Source: Hyphomicrobiales bacterium (lineage in GTDB: Bacteria; Pseudomonadota; Alphaproteobacteria; Rhizobiales; Rhizobiaceae). Taken from it: DNA of 64,000 bases. The position numbers and the translations under genes were made by a program. Within the stretch, counting starts at the first letter, position 1, and every line of letters begins with the position of its first letter. The notes under the pieces are model-generated. The model worked only from the letters and a program-made list of their open reading frames with translations, was not told the origin of the DNA and ran no database searches. Below are positions 34,816 through 43,855 of the stretch, piece after piece. The stretch is taken from positions 62,001-126,000 of the forward strand of contig UBZT01000019.1 of assembly GCA_900470155.1 (NCBI GenBank), written 5' to 3'.

Positions 34816-35736
34816 TCACTCCGCAACAACTGGCGAAACTGTATCGCGCGCCTTCAGCTGTCGTTCGCGAAAGAAGATGAACAGACCAGACGCCACGATC
34901 AGGCCAGCGCCGACAAGCATGCCCAGACGCGGCACATCGCCGAAGAACATCCAGCCAAACACCACCGCCCAGAGAAGCAGCGTGTACTGCAGCGGTGCCA
35001 CCGTGGCCGCATTCGAAATCTTCAGGGCGCGATTGACCAGCATGTGCGCGGCCATCGCGACGATGCCCAGCAATCCCAAAAGCGTCAGGTCGACACCCGA
35101 CGAGATGGGCGCCCAGTCGAAAGGCGCAAAAGCCAGCCCGGCAAGTCCTGCGCCCGCGACCTGGAAGAAGACCAGGGTCTTGTCGGGCGTGTTGCGCAGG
35201 CTGCGGCCCGACAGGAGCATGAAGGCGAAGGCGCCGCTGCCGACGATCGATATCAGGGCCGGTAGGGTGAACATTGCCGAGGACGGTTCAAGCGTGATGA
35301 TGACGCCAATGAAGCCGGCGGCGATCGCGCACCAACGTCGCCAACCGACCTTTTCACCAAGCAACAGGGGGGAAGCCGCCGCCACATAGATCGGCGCTGC
35401 AAGCCAGTAGGTCATGACGTCCGCCAAGGGCAGATACATCACCGCATAGTAGAAGCAAAACACTTCCAGGGTCGACAACGCCACGCGGGCAAACTGCATC
35501 CACGGCTGTTCAACCGAAAGCACGGAGCGCAAGCCCGCCTTCCACAGGAAGGGCGCCAGAATGACGAGTGCCGCCAGGCTGCGGATCAGGATGACCTGTC
35601 CAAGCCCATAATTTGCCACCAGCCATTTGCCCATCGCGTCATTGAGCGCAAACATCAGCATGCCGAGCAGCATGATCAGCGGCCCCGTGATCGCTGACGC
35701 TCCAGATGCGGCCGCACGGGTTTCTATTGTTGTCAC
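34816..35736 (-). CDS. EamA/DMT-superfamily membrane transporter
   Basis: The 306-aa protein has ten predicted helices in two EamA repeats (first GPLIMLLGMLMFALNDAMGK, second beginning ALISIVGSGAFAFMLLSGRS). DMT proteins move small metabolites, often outward. The gene starts with GTG after GGGAGGATTTGC. It is followed upstream on the same strand by an enolase-superfamily gene, so it may export or import a related compound. The substrate is not predictable. Confidence 0.9.
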   Translation of the reverse strand: MTTIETRAAASGASAITGPLIMLLGMLMFALNDAMGKWLVANYGLGQVILIRSLAALVILAPFLWKAGLRSVLSVEQPWMQFARVALSTLEVFCFYYAVMYLPLADVMTYWLAAPIYVAAASPLLLGEKVGWRRWCAIAAGFIGVIITLEPSSAMFTLPALISIVGSGAFAFMLLSGRSLRNTPDKTLVFFQVAGAGLAGLAFAPFDWAPISSGVDLTLLGLLGIVAMAAHMLVNRALKISNAATVAPLQYTLLLWAVVFGWMFFGDVPRLGMLVGAGLIVASGLFIFFRERQLKARDTVSPVVAE

Positions 35737-35770
35737 GCAAATCCTCCCAAATTTCCTTTTTATTCAAGCG

Positions 35771-36973
35771 TTAGAGGCTGGCCGTATCCGACAGGCGGCG
35801 GCTGACCGTAAAGGCCCGATCCAGTTCAGGATTGAGTTCCATGCCAAGCCCCGGGCCTGGCGGCACGGTGATCATGCCGTTTTTCACTTCGGGCAATGCC
35901 GTGACCAGATCGCGATACCATGTGCGGTAGAACGCCCGGACACTTTCCTGGACCAGTGCGTTCGGTGCATTGAGCGACAGGTGGGTCGAGGCGCACAGTA
36001 CCACCGGGCCGGTGCAGTCATGCGGCGCGACCGGCAGATGCCACGCCTCTGCCATCGAGGCAATCTTGCGAGCCTCCGACAGTCCGCCGCACCAGGAAAT
36101 GTCGAGCATCATCACGCCGGCGGCACCGGTTTCCAGAAGATCGCGGAATGCCCAGCGCGAGCCGAGGGTTTCCGATGCGGAAATAGGTGCCGGCGAAACG
36201 GCTGCATAGCGTGCAAGGCTGGACAGGCTGTCCATCTTGATCGGGTCTTCATGCCAGAACGTGTTAAAGGGCGTCAGTGCCTTGGCAATCTGCATGGCCG
36301 GCAACAACTGCCACATCGAGTGAAACTCGACCATGATATCCATCTTGTCGCCGACAGCCGCGCGGATCTTTTCAAATGGCTGAAGCGCCTGTTTCAGGTC
36401 CGGCATCGAGATATACTGGCCGCGTGTCTTTTCGGCGGCCGCATCAAACGGCCAGATTTTCATCGCGGTGATGCCTTCCTCTAGCAGCGAATGGGCCAAC
36501 TCATCGGCATTGTGCAGGAAGCCGTTCAGATCGTCATAGTCGCGACCTTCCGACAGTCCGTAGTTGGCAGTTGTCTGCCCTGTCGCCTTCTTGATGTATT
36601 CGGTGCCGGCGCATGTATTGTAGGTGCGGATCTCGCGGCGGGTGAAGCCGCCCAGCAGTTGAGCAATCGGCATACCCGTCGCCTTGCCGAAAATGTCCCA
36701 GAGCGCGATGTCGAAGGCTGAATTGCCGCGCACCTCGGCACCGGACGAGCGAAACCCCAGATAGCCCACCAGGTCGGCGGCGAGCAGATCAATCTGCAAC
36801 GGATCACGACCGATGACCCGTGGCGCGATATATTCATGCACGTAGGCCTCGACCGTTTGGGCGCCGAAAAAGGTTTCGCCGAGACCGGTAATGCCCTCAT
36901 CGGTATGCACAAGCAGCCACAGGAGATTGGCGCGTTCGGCAACGCGCACCGTTTCAAGGCCGGTTATCTTCAT
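35771..36973 (-). CDS. Enolase-superfamily sugar-acid dehydratase-like enzyme
   Basis: The 400-aa protein shows the capping domain (HTDEGITGLGETFFG) and barrel metal ligands as Glu in IMVEFHSMW, Glu in FWHEDPIK and Glu in ISASETLGS, plus His in VAPHDCTGP. This is the mandelate racemase/muconate lactonising group, in the part containing mannonate and galactonate dehydratases. GGAGGAGG seven bases upstream fixes the start. It is distinct from the family member at 25.9-27.0 kb. The EamA transporter gene lies 34 bases downstream in the same direction. Confidence 0.87.
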   Translation of the reverse strand: MKITGLETVRVAERANLLWLLVHTDEGITGLGETFFGAQTVEAYVHEYIAPRVIGRDPLQIDLLAADLVGYLGFRSSGAEVRGNSAFDIALWDIFGKATGMPIAQLLGGFTRREIRTYNTCAGTEYIKKATGQTTANYGLSEGRDYDDLNGFLHNADELAHSLLEEGITAMKIWPFDAAAEKTRGQYISMPDLKQALQPFEKIRAAVGDKMDIMVEFHSMWQLLPAMQIAKALTPFNTFWHEDPIKMDSLSSLARYAAVSPAPISASETLGSRWAFRDLLETGAAGVMMLDISWCGGLSEARKIASMAEAWHLPVAPHDCTGPVVLCASTHLSLNAPNALVQESVRAFYRTWYRDLVTALPEVKNGMITVPPGPGLGMELNPELDRAFTVSRRLSDTASL

Positions 36974-37159
36974 GGAACTCCTCCTCCGCGATCAAGAGGG
37001 CCTGCGGTCGGCACTGCCTTTAAGCCTTGATCAATATTTTTGTCATCGCGGCGCTGGCTGAGAAATTGCCGCCGCCATTTGCAGATACGGTGCATCGATC
37101 ACCCACCATTCATCGCCCGGCGATCACTGCGTGTCACCCGAAAATGAACTACCATAGAA

Positions 37160-37190
37160 AGGGGACCGGAGCTCATCGCCTCGGTCCCCT
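37160..37190 (-). terminator. Terminator after the second TRAP operon
   Basis: On the minus strand AGGGGACCG and CGGTCCCCT form a perfect 9-bp stem around a 13-base loop, followed by TTTCT. It lies about 30 bases after the dctP stop at 37219. The remaining bases to the next gene at 36973 show no other structure. Confidence 0.7.
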
Positions 37191-37218
37191 ATCTTCTCAG
37201 TCAAAGTCGTTCAGACGA

Positions 37219-38223
37219 TTACTTACGGATCTCAGCCAGTTCGGCAATGATCGCGTCGACCACGTCGGCACCGATTTCAGCCTTGTGCTTTTCGTAGACA
37301 ACCATCGACTTCTCGCGGATACGAGCCTGTTCTTCCGGCGACAGGGTGTTGACCTGCAGGCCCGCAGCCTTGATCTTTTCGAGGGAGGTCTTGTTCAGTT
37401 CCTGGATGACCTTGCGCTCCTCATCGCGACCGACAATGGCACATTCACGAAGGGCTGCCTGCTCTTCGGCTGTGTAGGTGTCGAAGATCGCCTTGGAGAA
37501 CAGCAGCAGGAACGGCGTATAGGCATGGTTGGTTTCGGTGATGAACTTCTGAACCTCGTAGAACTTCGAGGTGTCGATCGTCACATAAGGATTTTCCTGG
37601 GCGTCGATCGCATTGGTTTCGAGCGCCGAAAACACTTCGCCGAATGCCATCGGCGTGGCGTTAGCACCCAGGTTCTGGAAGGTGTCGAGGAAGATGTTGT
37701 TCTGCATGACGCGAACCTTCATCCCCGAGAAGTCTTCCCACTTGGTGACCGGGCGAACCGAGTTCGACAGGTTGCGGAACCCGTTCTCCCAATAGGCGAG
37801 ATTGACCAGGCCGGCGGCTTCCAGCTTCTCGTTCATCATGTCGCCGAACTTGCCGTCAAGCACGGTATAGGCTTCCTGCGGCGTGCCGAACAGGAACGGC
37901 AGGTCGAATACGCCGAGTGCAGGAATAATGCCGACCAGCGGCGAAGACGAGGTGACAACGCCTTCCTGGACGCCCGAGCGCAGTGCCTGGGTTGCCTGAA
38001 GGTCGCCGCCGAGTGCGCCGCCCCAGAATGCCGTGATCTTCAGCTTGCCGCCCGACTTTTCATCGAGGCAGGCCTGCATGGCCTTGATGCCGTTGCCGAC
38101 CGGATGATCGGCATTGATGCCGTTCGAGATGCGGATGTTGCGGTCGTTGAACTCTGCGAAAGCAGGAGCGGCAGCCGACAGACCGAAAGCGATTGCGGTG
38201 GTGGCCAGAAGCAGTTTTCTCAT
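37219..38223 (-). CDS. TRAP transporter solute-binding protein (DctP), aldonate cluster
   Basis: The 334-aa protein has a standard signal peptide (cleavage after PAFA) and DctP core motifs: the ligand Arg in GMKVRVMQN and the cleft segment LETNAIDAQENPYVTI. GGGAGGATATT fixes the start. It belongs to a different DctP branch from the two copies in the quinate region. It lies 47 bases after dctM and ends the operon FAH-dctQ-dctM-dctP, with a terminator behind it. The neighbouring dehydratase and dehydrogenases suggest a sugar acid as ligand. Confidence 0.92.
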   Translation of the reverse strand: MRKLLLATTAIAFGLSAAAPAFAEFNDRNIRISNGINADHPVGNGIKAMQACLDEKSGGKLKITAFWGGALGGDLQATQALRSGVQEGVVTSSSPLVGIIPALGVFDLPFLFGTPQEAYTVLDGKFGDMMNEKLEAAGLVNLAYWENGFRNLSNSVRPVTKWEDFSGMKVRVMQNNIFLDTFQNLGANATPMAFGEVFSALETNAIDAQENPYVTIDTSKFYEVQKFITETNHAYTPFLLLFSKAIFDTYTAEEQAALRECAIVGRDEERKVIQELNKTSLEKIKAAGLQVNTLSPEEQARIREKSMVVYEKHKAEIGADVVDAIIAELAEIRK

Positions 38224-38270
38224 AATATCCTCCCAGGATGGTTGAGTGAGATTGGAGTTGCCGATGGCTG

Positions 38271-39548
38271 CTAGTGCAGCCAGCGTGCAGGCACGAGAAC
38301 AAGGTCCGGAAAAAGGACCAAGAGGAACAGCACGATTGTCTGCGCCAGAAGGAATGGCCAGACGCCAGCGGTGACTTTGCCGAGCGGTATGCGACCGACG
38401 CCGCTGACGACGTTCAGCACAACACCCACAGGCGGTGTAATCAGGCCGATACAGTTGTTCATGATGAACATGACACCAAAATAGACCGGGTCGATGCCCG
38501 CCTGCTTGATGATCGGCATCAGAACGGGAGTCAGGATCAGGATGGTTGGCGTCAAGTCGAGCGCAGTGCCGACGACAAGGACCAGGATCATGATGACAAA
38601 CATCAAAAGCATGGGTCGATCGATCAGCGGCTCTATGTAGCCGGCGATTTCAGCCGGAATATTGGCGGCTGTGATCAGCCATGCAGAGACAAGTGCGGCG
38701 CAGACCAGGAACATGATGATCGACGTCGTCTTGGCAGCCTGCAGGATAACACGCGGCAGGTCTCTCGGCTTGAGTTCACGATAGATGACCATGCCGACAA
38801 ACATGGCATATGCCGCGGCAATCACGGCCGCTTCTGTCGGAGTCATGATACCGGCCTTGATACCACCGAGAATAATCACCGGCATGCCAAGTGCCCAGAG
38901 TGCACGACCGGTCGCGGTCATACGCTCAGACATAGGGGCCTTTGGAAGCGGTTGCACATTGTCCTTGCGCACGACGATCAGCCAGGCGATGACAAGCGAA
39001 AGGCCCATCATGATGCCCGGCACGATGCCGGCCATGAACAACTGGGTAATGGAGACGTTTGCGGCTACACCGAAGACGATGAAGGCCATAGACGGCGGGA
39101 TAACCGGCGCAATGATACCACCGGCAGCAATCAAACCACCGGCGCGCGGCACATTGTATCCGGCCTTCGCCATCATAGGCAGCAGGATGGCCGCAAGCGC
39201 TGCGGTATCGGCAGCAGCAGAGCCGGAAATGCTTGCCATTATGATCGCGGCCATGATGGCCACGATACCAAGGCCACCGCGGATATGTCCGACACAGGCG
39301 ATTGCAAAATCAATAATGCGGCGCGACAGACCGCCGGAGTTCATCAGTTCGCCGGCAAGAATGAAGAACGGAATGGCGAGAAGCGTGAAGGTGTCGGCAC
39401 CGGCAATCATGTTCTGTGCAATGATCTGGGTATTGAACATGCCCATGAACCACATGAGAATGACACCACAGAACATCAGCGCAAAGGCAACCGGAACCCC
39501 GATTGCCATGGCGCCAAGTAGCGACCCGATAAAAACGAGTAGTGTCAT
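38271..39548 (-). CDS. TRAP transporter large permease (DctM), aldonate cluster
   Basis: The 425-aa protein has about 12 helices with DctM loops: SISGSAAADTAALAAILLP, VIPPSMAFIVFGVAANV and TPTEAAVIAAAYAMFVG. It shares its first base with the last base of the dctQ stop (TGATG), a sign of translational coupling. It forms the membrane channel with the DctQ upstream. Confidence 0.93.
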   Translation of the reverse strand: MTLLVFIGSLLGAMAIGVPVAFALMFCGVILMWFMGMFNTQIIAQNMIAGADTFTLLAIPFFILAGELMNSGGLSRRIIDFAIACVGHIRGGLGIVAIMAAIIMASISGSAAADTAALAAILLPMMAKAGYNVPRAGGLIAAGGIIAPVIPPSMAFIVFGVAANVSITQLFMAGIVPGIMMGLSLVIAWLIVVRKDNVQPLPKAPMSERMTATGRALWALGMPVIILGGIKAGIMTPTEAAVIAAAYAMFVGMVIYRELKPRDLPRVILQAAKTTSIIMFLVCAALVSAWLITAANIPAEIAGYIEPLIDRPMLLMFVIMILVLVVGTALDLTPTILILTPVLMPIIKQAGIDPVYFGVMFIMNNCIGLITPPVGVVLNVVSGVGRIPLGKVTAGVWPFLLAQTIVLFLLVLFPDLVLVPARWLH

Positions 39549-40081
39549 CAGGTGCGCTCCGCCAGCTGTTCAATTGTAAGATTTTCGCCGGCAAAGGCGG
39601 AGATTTCCTCATCCGTCACACGGCCGGTCAGCAAACGGATCAGGCGCTCCAGCGCGATGATCGTCATACCAGCGCCCGTGAAGAGGCCAACGCCATAGAC
39701 CCAGATCATCGACATGCCGGTGACGGGCGCCGACATGCTGGCATTGATCGGAAACTGCTTCCATGTACCCCAGAAGAAGATACCCGAGCAGACGATAACC
39801 ACCAGGTTTGAAAGACTCATGCAGATGATGCGGCCGCGACGCGAAAGGAACATCACAAGGGTCTCGATGCCGAGATGACCATGTTCGCGGAACGCCACGA
39901 CAGCACCGATAAAGGTAAGCCAGACGAAGAAGTAGCGAGACAATTCCTCGGATACGTTGATGCCGGAGTTGAAGCCGTAGCGCATGATAACGTTGATGAA
40001 AACCATGATCGCCATGCCAGAGAGCAGGAGGATCAGCAGAAGCTCAAGGAAGCGGTAGAAGAGGTCTATTGCTTTTTGCAT
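39548..40081 (-). CDS. TRAP transporter small permease (DctQ), aldonate cluster
   Basis: The 177-aa protein has four helices and the DctQ segment VIMRYGFNSGINVSEELSRY, then EHGHLGIETL. The start at 40081 (MQKAIDLF) is supported by GAGGACACC; the frame runs further upstream into the FAH gene end. It lies seven bases after the FAH gene. Confidence 0.9.
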   Translation of the reverse strand: MQKAIDLFYRFLELLLILLLSGMAIMVFINVIMRYGFNSGINVSEELSRYFFVWLTFIGAVVAFREHGHLGIETLVMFLSRRGRIICMSLSNLVVIVCSGIFFWGTWKQFPINASMSAPVTGMSMIWVYGVGLFTGAGMTIIALERLIRLLTGRVTDEEISAFAGENLTIEQLAERT

Positions 40082-40088
40082 GGTGTCC

Positions 40089-41258
40089 TCACGCCTTTTC
40101 CAGAAGACCACGACCGGCCAGATTGCGAATGAGCGCGCTGACGCCGAATGTCCATTCCGGACACGCATCGCTTCGCTCGACCCAGTTCACCAGGCGGCCG
40201 AGCTTGCTTGTCGATATTTCCACACGGTCGCCGACCTCATGGGTGAAGCCGAGACCCGCGCCGCGCCGATCTTTGACCGGGGCAAACATGGTACCAAGAA
40301 ACAGCGCCGCCCCGTCCGGATACTGATGATTGCGGTTCATCAATTGCGATGCAAGATTTTCCGGCGAGCGGCTGATAGCTTCCATCGGGCTCTCGCCGGT
40401 CATCTCGAAACCGTCATCACCGGTGACCCTGAGCGCGACCCTGACATGACGCAGCTCTTCCATGGTGAAAGCATCATCGAAGAGCCGAATGAACGGGCCG
40501 ATCGAACACGATGCATTGTTGTCCTTCGCCTTGCCGAGCAGAAGCGCCGATCGGCCTTCCACATCACGCAGATTCACGTCGTTGCCAAGCGTCGCGCCGA
40601 CGATCGTGCCGTCAGAGCGCAATGCCAGAACAACCTCGGGCTCCGGGTTGTTCCATTGCGAAATAGGATGAATGCCGACCAGCGCGCCGCAACCGACAGA
40701 CGACATAGGCTGGGACTTGGTGAAGATCTCGGCGTCAGGGCCGATACCCACTTCCAGATATTGCGACCACAGGCCCATGTCCTGCAGCAAAGCCTTGACC
40801 TTGGCCGCCTGTTCGGAGCCCGCAACTAGGCCGCGCAGACTATCACCGAGAACGGGGGCAAGCTTGCCGCGGATCGCCTGGGCACGGAGCGGATCGCCCT
40901 TGGCCTGTTCTTCGATCACCCGCTCCAGCATGCTGTCGGCAAAGGTCACGCCGGCTGCCTTGACCGCCTGCAGGTCAATGGGGGCCAGAACCGTGCCCTT
41001 TTCGCCGGAGAGGAAATCATCGAGACTGCCGAGGTCGGAAAGACCGGAGGCACTGCGCAGCAGATCGGTCAGATTTTCCATCTCGAGAAGGGCCGACATG
41101 GTTGCGGCAATGCTCGTCAGATCCAGAACGCGACCGCCTGCGACCATGACCGTGCATGGTCCAGCACTTGCCTCCGACCAGACCCGTCCGACCAGAAGCG
41201 CAGCGTTCGCATCATCCGGCAAAACAGAACCTGCGCGCAATACACGTTCGGAAATCAA
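40089..41258 (-). CDS. Fumarylacetoacetate hydrolase-family protein (XylX/AraD1-like)
   Basis: The 389-aa protein ends in an FAH-fold catalytic domain (QWNNPEPEVVLALRSDGTIV, LGNDVNLRDVEGRSALLLGKAKDN, FTHEVGDRVEIS). The length and the long N-terminal region fit the 2-keto-3-deoxy-aldonate dehydratases of the oxidative pentose pathways (XylX, AraD1) better than FAH itself. A TTG start is chosen because GGAGG lies seven bases before it; a TTG at 41285 lacks a ribosome site. It heads the TRAP operon. With the XylD-like enzyme at 45.8 kb it could convert an aldonate to a semialdehyde such as 2-oxoglutarate semialdehyde. Confidence 0.82.
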   Translation of the reverse strand: MISERVLRAGSVLPDDANAALLVGRVWSEASAGPCTVMVAGGRVLDLTSIAATMSALLEMENLTDLLRSASGLSDLGSLDDFLSGEKGTVLAPIDLQAVKAAGVTFADSMLERVIEEQAKGDPLRAQAIRGKLAPVLGDSLRGLVAGSEQAAKVKALLQDMGLWSQYLEVGIGPDAEIFTKSQPMSSVGCGALVGIHPISQWNNPEPEVVLALRSDGTIVGATLGNDVNLRDVEGRSALLLGKAKDNNASCSIGPFIRLFDDAFTMEELRHVRVALRVTGDDGFEMTGESPMEAISRSPENLASQLMNRNHQYPDGAALFLGTMFAPVKDRRGAGLGFTHEVGDRVEISTSKLGRLVNWVERSDACPEWTFGVSALIRNLAGRGLLEKA

Positions 41259-41312
41259 ATCTCGTCCTCCACTCCATCCGGTCAAACGTGCCCTCCAGCA
41301 ACGCTTGCCCTA

Positions 41313-41331
41313 TTGTCAGGATGTCTGACAA
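41313..41331. promoter_or_regulatory. Candidate GntR operator, TTGTCAG-N5-CTGACAA
   Basis: A perfect 7-bp inverted repeat spans 41313-41331, 55 bases upstream of the FAH-TRAP operon. Its minus-strand core TTGTCAGACAT fits the TNGTNNNACNA pattern of FadR-type GntR operators. A related core occurs in the palindrome at 43755-43775. The FCD regulator encoded between the two sites is the likely binder. Confidence 0.6.
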
Positions 41332-41456
41332 CGCTCCAGCTCTCTATTAGTCTGACTCAGTTTCCATGTCCAGTACGCAAGCCGACAAGCGGCCAAAAAC
41401 CTATCGCGGCGCCCCGCGCGCCAGAGCCATCAGCCCCCAAACAGGCCGATCAGCCC

Positions 41457-42185
41457 TCAAAACGTCTCTAGCGTCAGGTCAAGCCGTCCCGCCGCACCCA
41501 TGAGGTGGCGGCGCATGGCGGCCCTGGCCGTCGAAGGATCGCGCGTTGCCACCGCATCCCGGATCGCCACATGTTCGGCGATCGTGGTCTCGACAATTTC
41601 CTCAAGAATGGCGGCCGCGCGCGCTGCATTGATTGCAACACTGATGCGCTCGGCGATGAAGCCAATGAAAAGGGGGAAATACTCGTTATGGGTCGCCGCC
41701 GCCAGCGCCCGGTGAAACACCAGATCGGCTACGATGCCCTGATCTGTCCATTTCTCTGCACCCGTCATCTGGGCCAGTGAATCGTCCAGCTTCTTCATGT
41801 CGTTTTTGTCATGGTGGATAGCGGCCAGACCGGCGGCTTCGATCTCCAGCGGGATGCGCAACTGGAAGAGGCTGCGGAAGCTGTCACGATCGTGCAAATC
41901 GTTTTGCTCGATACGAATGGAGCCTCGCCCGAAACCCTCGGTGACGAAAGCACCGACGCCCTGGCGGGTATCGACCAGGCCCTCATTGCGCAACTGGGCG
42001 ATTGCCTCGCGCACGACGGAACGGCTCACACCAAAGGTCTTCGCCAGAATATGCTCGGTCGGAAGCTTCTCGCCTGGCAAAATCCGGCCTTCGGCAATTT
42101 CCTTGCCGATATGACCGGCAATGCGTGCCGGGAGATGTTCGCTCCGCTTGATCTGGCTAAAGTCCGCCGCCATTCTGTAATCCAT
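41457..42185 (-). CDS. GntR-family regulator, FCD type (aldonate cluster)
   Basis: The 242-aa protein has the winged helix (GEKLPTEHILAKTFGVSRSV, VREAIAQLRNEGLVDTRQG) and an FCD domain with likely metal His residues (DLVFHRALAAATHNEYF, EHVAIRDAVATRD). It starts 21 bases after the FAD-linked oxidase gene and lies 198 bases before the FAH-TRAP operon. The start at 42185 or the ATG at 42173 cannot be separated. It probably controls the whole cluster through the two motif copies at 41.3 and 43.8 kb. Confidence 0.9.
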   Translation of the reverse strand: MDYRMAADFSQIKRSEHLPARIAGHIGKEIAEGRILPGEKLPTEHILAKTFGVSRSVVREAIAQLRNEGLVDTRQGVGAFVTEGFGRGSIRIEQNDLHDRDSFRSLFQLRIPLEIEAAGLAAIHHDKNDMKKLDDSLAQMTGAEKWTDQGIVADLVFHRALAAATHNEYFPLFIGFIAERISVAINAARAAAILEEIVETTIAEHVAIRDAVATRDPSTARAAMRRHLMGAAGRLDLTLETF

Positions 42186-42206
42186 CCCTGATGATGCCAG
42201 ACTATT

Positions 42207-43652
42207 CTATGATAAGTTCGGGAAATTCAATTGGCAGCCAGGGTTCATCACCAGAGATGGATCGATTGCCTGTTTGAGCGCGGTCAACAGCGCCCGCCTA
42301 GTCGGGTCCAGTCTCGCATCGAAATCGGCACGCTTCAGGCGACCGATGCCGTGTTCGGCACTGATGCTGCCGTGGTAATCGTCAACCACCTGGTTGACCA
42401 CCGTCTTTGCCTTGTAAATCCTGGCAGCTATCTCCTCGGCCACGATGCCAGCCGGTGGCAGGACATTCAGATGCACATTTCCGTCGCCCACATGGCCATA
42501 GGAGACGCAAACGCAGTCAGGAAGCGCATCCAGTACCGCCTGTTCGGCGTCGCGGACAAAATCGGCAAGGCGTGACAGTTGCACGGAAATGTCAGTGCGC
42601 ATATGCGGACCGCGCTTGGCCTGCCCCTCATTCATGCCTTCGCGGAAGAGCCAGAGATTGCGTGCCTGTGCCTGGGACGCGGCAATCACCCCATCCACAA
42701 CCAATCCATCCTCCATGACACCGGTGAGAAAGCGTTCCATCAGGTCGGCAATATCCACCAGACCGGAACCGGAAATCTCCATCAGCACATAGGCCGGATA
42801 GTCGCCGGCGATCGGCATGGCGAGGTCTGGAATGGCTTCCCTCGCCAGCACGAAGGCGAGCGGCGGCATGAATTCGAACGCCGACATCAGGTCGCAGCAA
42901 TCGCGTCGCGCACGCCGATAGAGCTTGATTGCATCATCGAGCGAATTGAGCCCGAGCAATGCGGTTGCGACCTGCTCCGGATAAGGCGTGAGCTTGATCG
43001 AAACGGCCGTGATGATGCCGAGGGTGCCCTCGGCACCAATAAACAATTGCTTCAGGTCGATACCGCGATTGTCCTTGCGAAGCGTCGACAGGCCATTGAA
43101 GATCGTGCCATCGGGCAACACGACCTCCAGGCCCAGCACCAGTTCGCGCGTCATACCGTAGCGCAGGACATTGATCCCGCCGGCATTGGTCGAGACATTG
43201 CCGCCGATGCGGCAGGAGCCTTGGGTACCGAGTGCGAGGGGAAAATACATACCCCGGGCAGCAACGTCATCCTTGATTTCTGACAGGATGCAGCCAGCCT
43301 CGACGACGGCCGAGAAGTCATCGGCATCGACATTGCGAATGGCATTCATGCGCTCCAGGCTGATCACGACCTGCGTGTCCGGCTGGTCGGGTATGCCACC
43401 CAGCACAAGTCCGGTATTGCCGCCTTGAGGAACGATCGTCAGCTGCAGATCCCGGCAGGCCCGCACGGCATTGGCCACATCAACGGTTGAGCGTGGACGC
43501 AACACCGCAACGGCGCCGCTGGTGACGTCGCCATGCCAGTCGCGACAAAAGCGCAGCATTTCGGCCGGATCCGTGAGAACCATGTCACTGGAGAGGGCTG
43601 CACGCAGGGACGCCTGCAGATCCGCGGTTTTACTGATCCCATCCAAGTTCAT
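42207..43652 (-). CDS. FAD-linked oxidase (GlcD/D-2-hydroxyacid dehydrogenase type)
   Basis: The protein of about 481 aa has the PCMH FAD-binding domain (VPQGGNTGLVLGGIP, GSCRIGGNVSTNAGGINVLRY, GAEGTLGIITAVSIKL) and the FAD-linked C-terminal domain with YGHVGDGNVHLNV and SAEHGIGRLKR. The family oxidises D-2-hydroxyacids such as D-lactate, D-2-hydroxyglutarate or glycolate. The start at 43652 fits the family length; the ATG at 43724 lacks a ribosome site. In this cluster it may act on a hydroxyacid released by the aldonate pathway. It forms an operon with the GntR gene and is divergent from the denD-like gene. Confidence 0.9.
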   Translation of the reverse strand: MNLDGISKTADLQASLRAALSSDMVLTDPAEMLRFCRDWHGDVTSGAVAVLRPRSTVDVANAVRACRDLQLTIVPQGGNTGLVLGGIPDQPDTQVVISLERMNAIRNVDADDFSAVVEAGCILSEIKDDVAARGMYFPLALGTQGSCRIGGNVSTNAGGINVLRYGMTRELVLGLEVVLPDGTIFNGLSTLRKDNRGIDLKQLFIGAEGTLGIITAVSIKLTPYPEQVATALLGLNSLDDAIKLYRRARRDCCDLMSAFEFMPPLAFVLAREAIPDLAMPIAGDYPAYVLMEISGSGLVDIADLMERFLTGVMEDGLVVDGVIAASQAQARNLWLFREGMNEGQAKRGPHMRTDISVQLSRLADFVRDAEQAVLDALPDCVCVSYGHVGDGNVHLNVLPPAGIVAEEIAARIYKAKTVVNQVVDDYHGSISAEHGIGRLKRADFDARLDPTRRALLTALKQAIDPSLVMNPGCQLNFPNLS

Positions 43653-43754
43653 ATGTCTCGCCTTTTCGCGGGCCGCTGCAACCTCCTGGCCGCTCAGTGC
43701 AAGACCGGAGTTTTTGGAGCGCATCCCAATTATTCTGTTTTCAAGCAGATCATA

Positions 43755-43775
43755 TAAGGTTATCAGACAACCTTA
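43755..43775. promoter_or_regulatory. Candidate operator, 21-bp near-perfect palindrome
   Basis: TAAGGTTATCAGACAACCTTA (43755-43775, with 1 mismatched pair) lies in the divergent region between the FAD oxidase and the denD-like gene. Its core TTATCAGACAA matches the minus-strand core TTGTCAGACAT of the site at 41.3 kb. The recurrence supports one regulator, most likely the FCD-type GntR at 41457-42185. Confidence 0.62.
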
Positions 43776-43855
43776 CAATAGAAATTTCTGACCGCCTTTC
43801 GTTGAGGTGTTTCGACGAGATGGCAGGCGGTCATATCCTTGGGAGGAGAGACCCG

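Noticed and set aside
37027..39521. Long plus-strand ORFs of 415 codons opposite dctP and dctM
   Set aside because: They are antisense shadows of well-supported TRAP genes; their translations are His/Asp/Arg rich with no domain or ribosome site.
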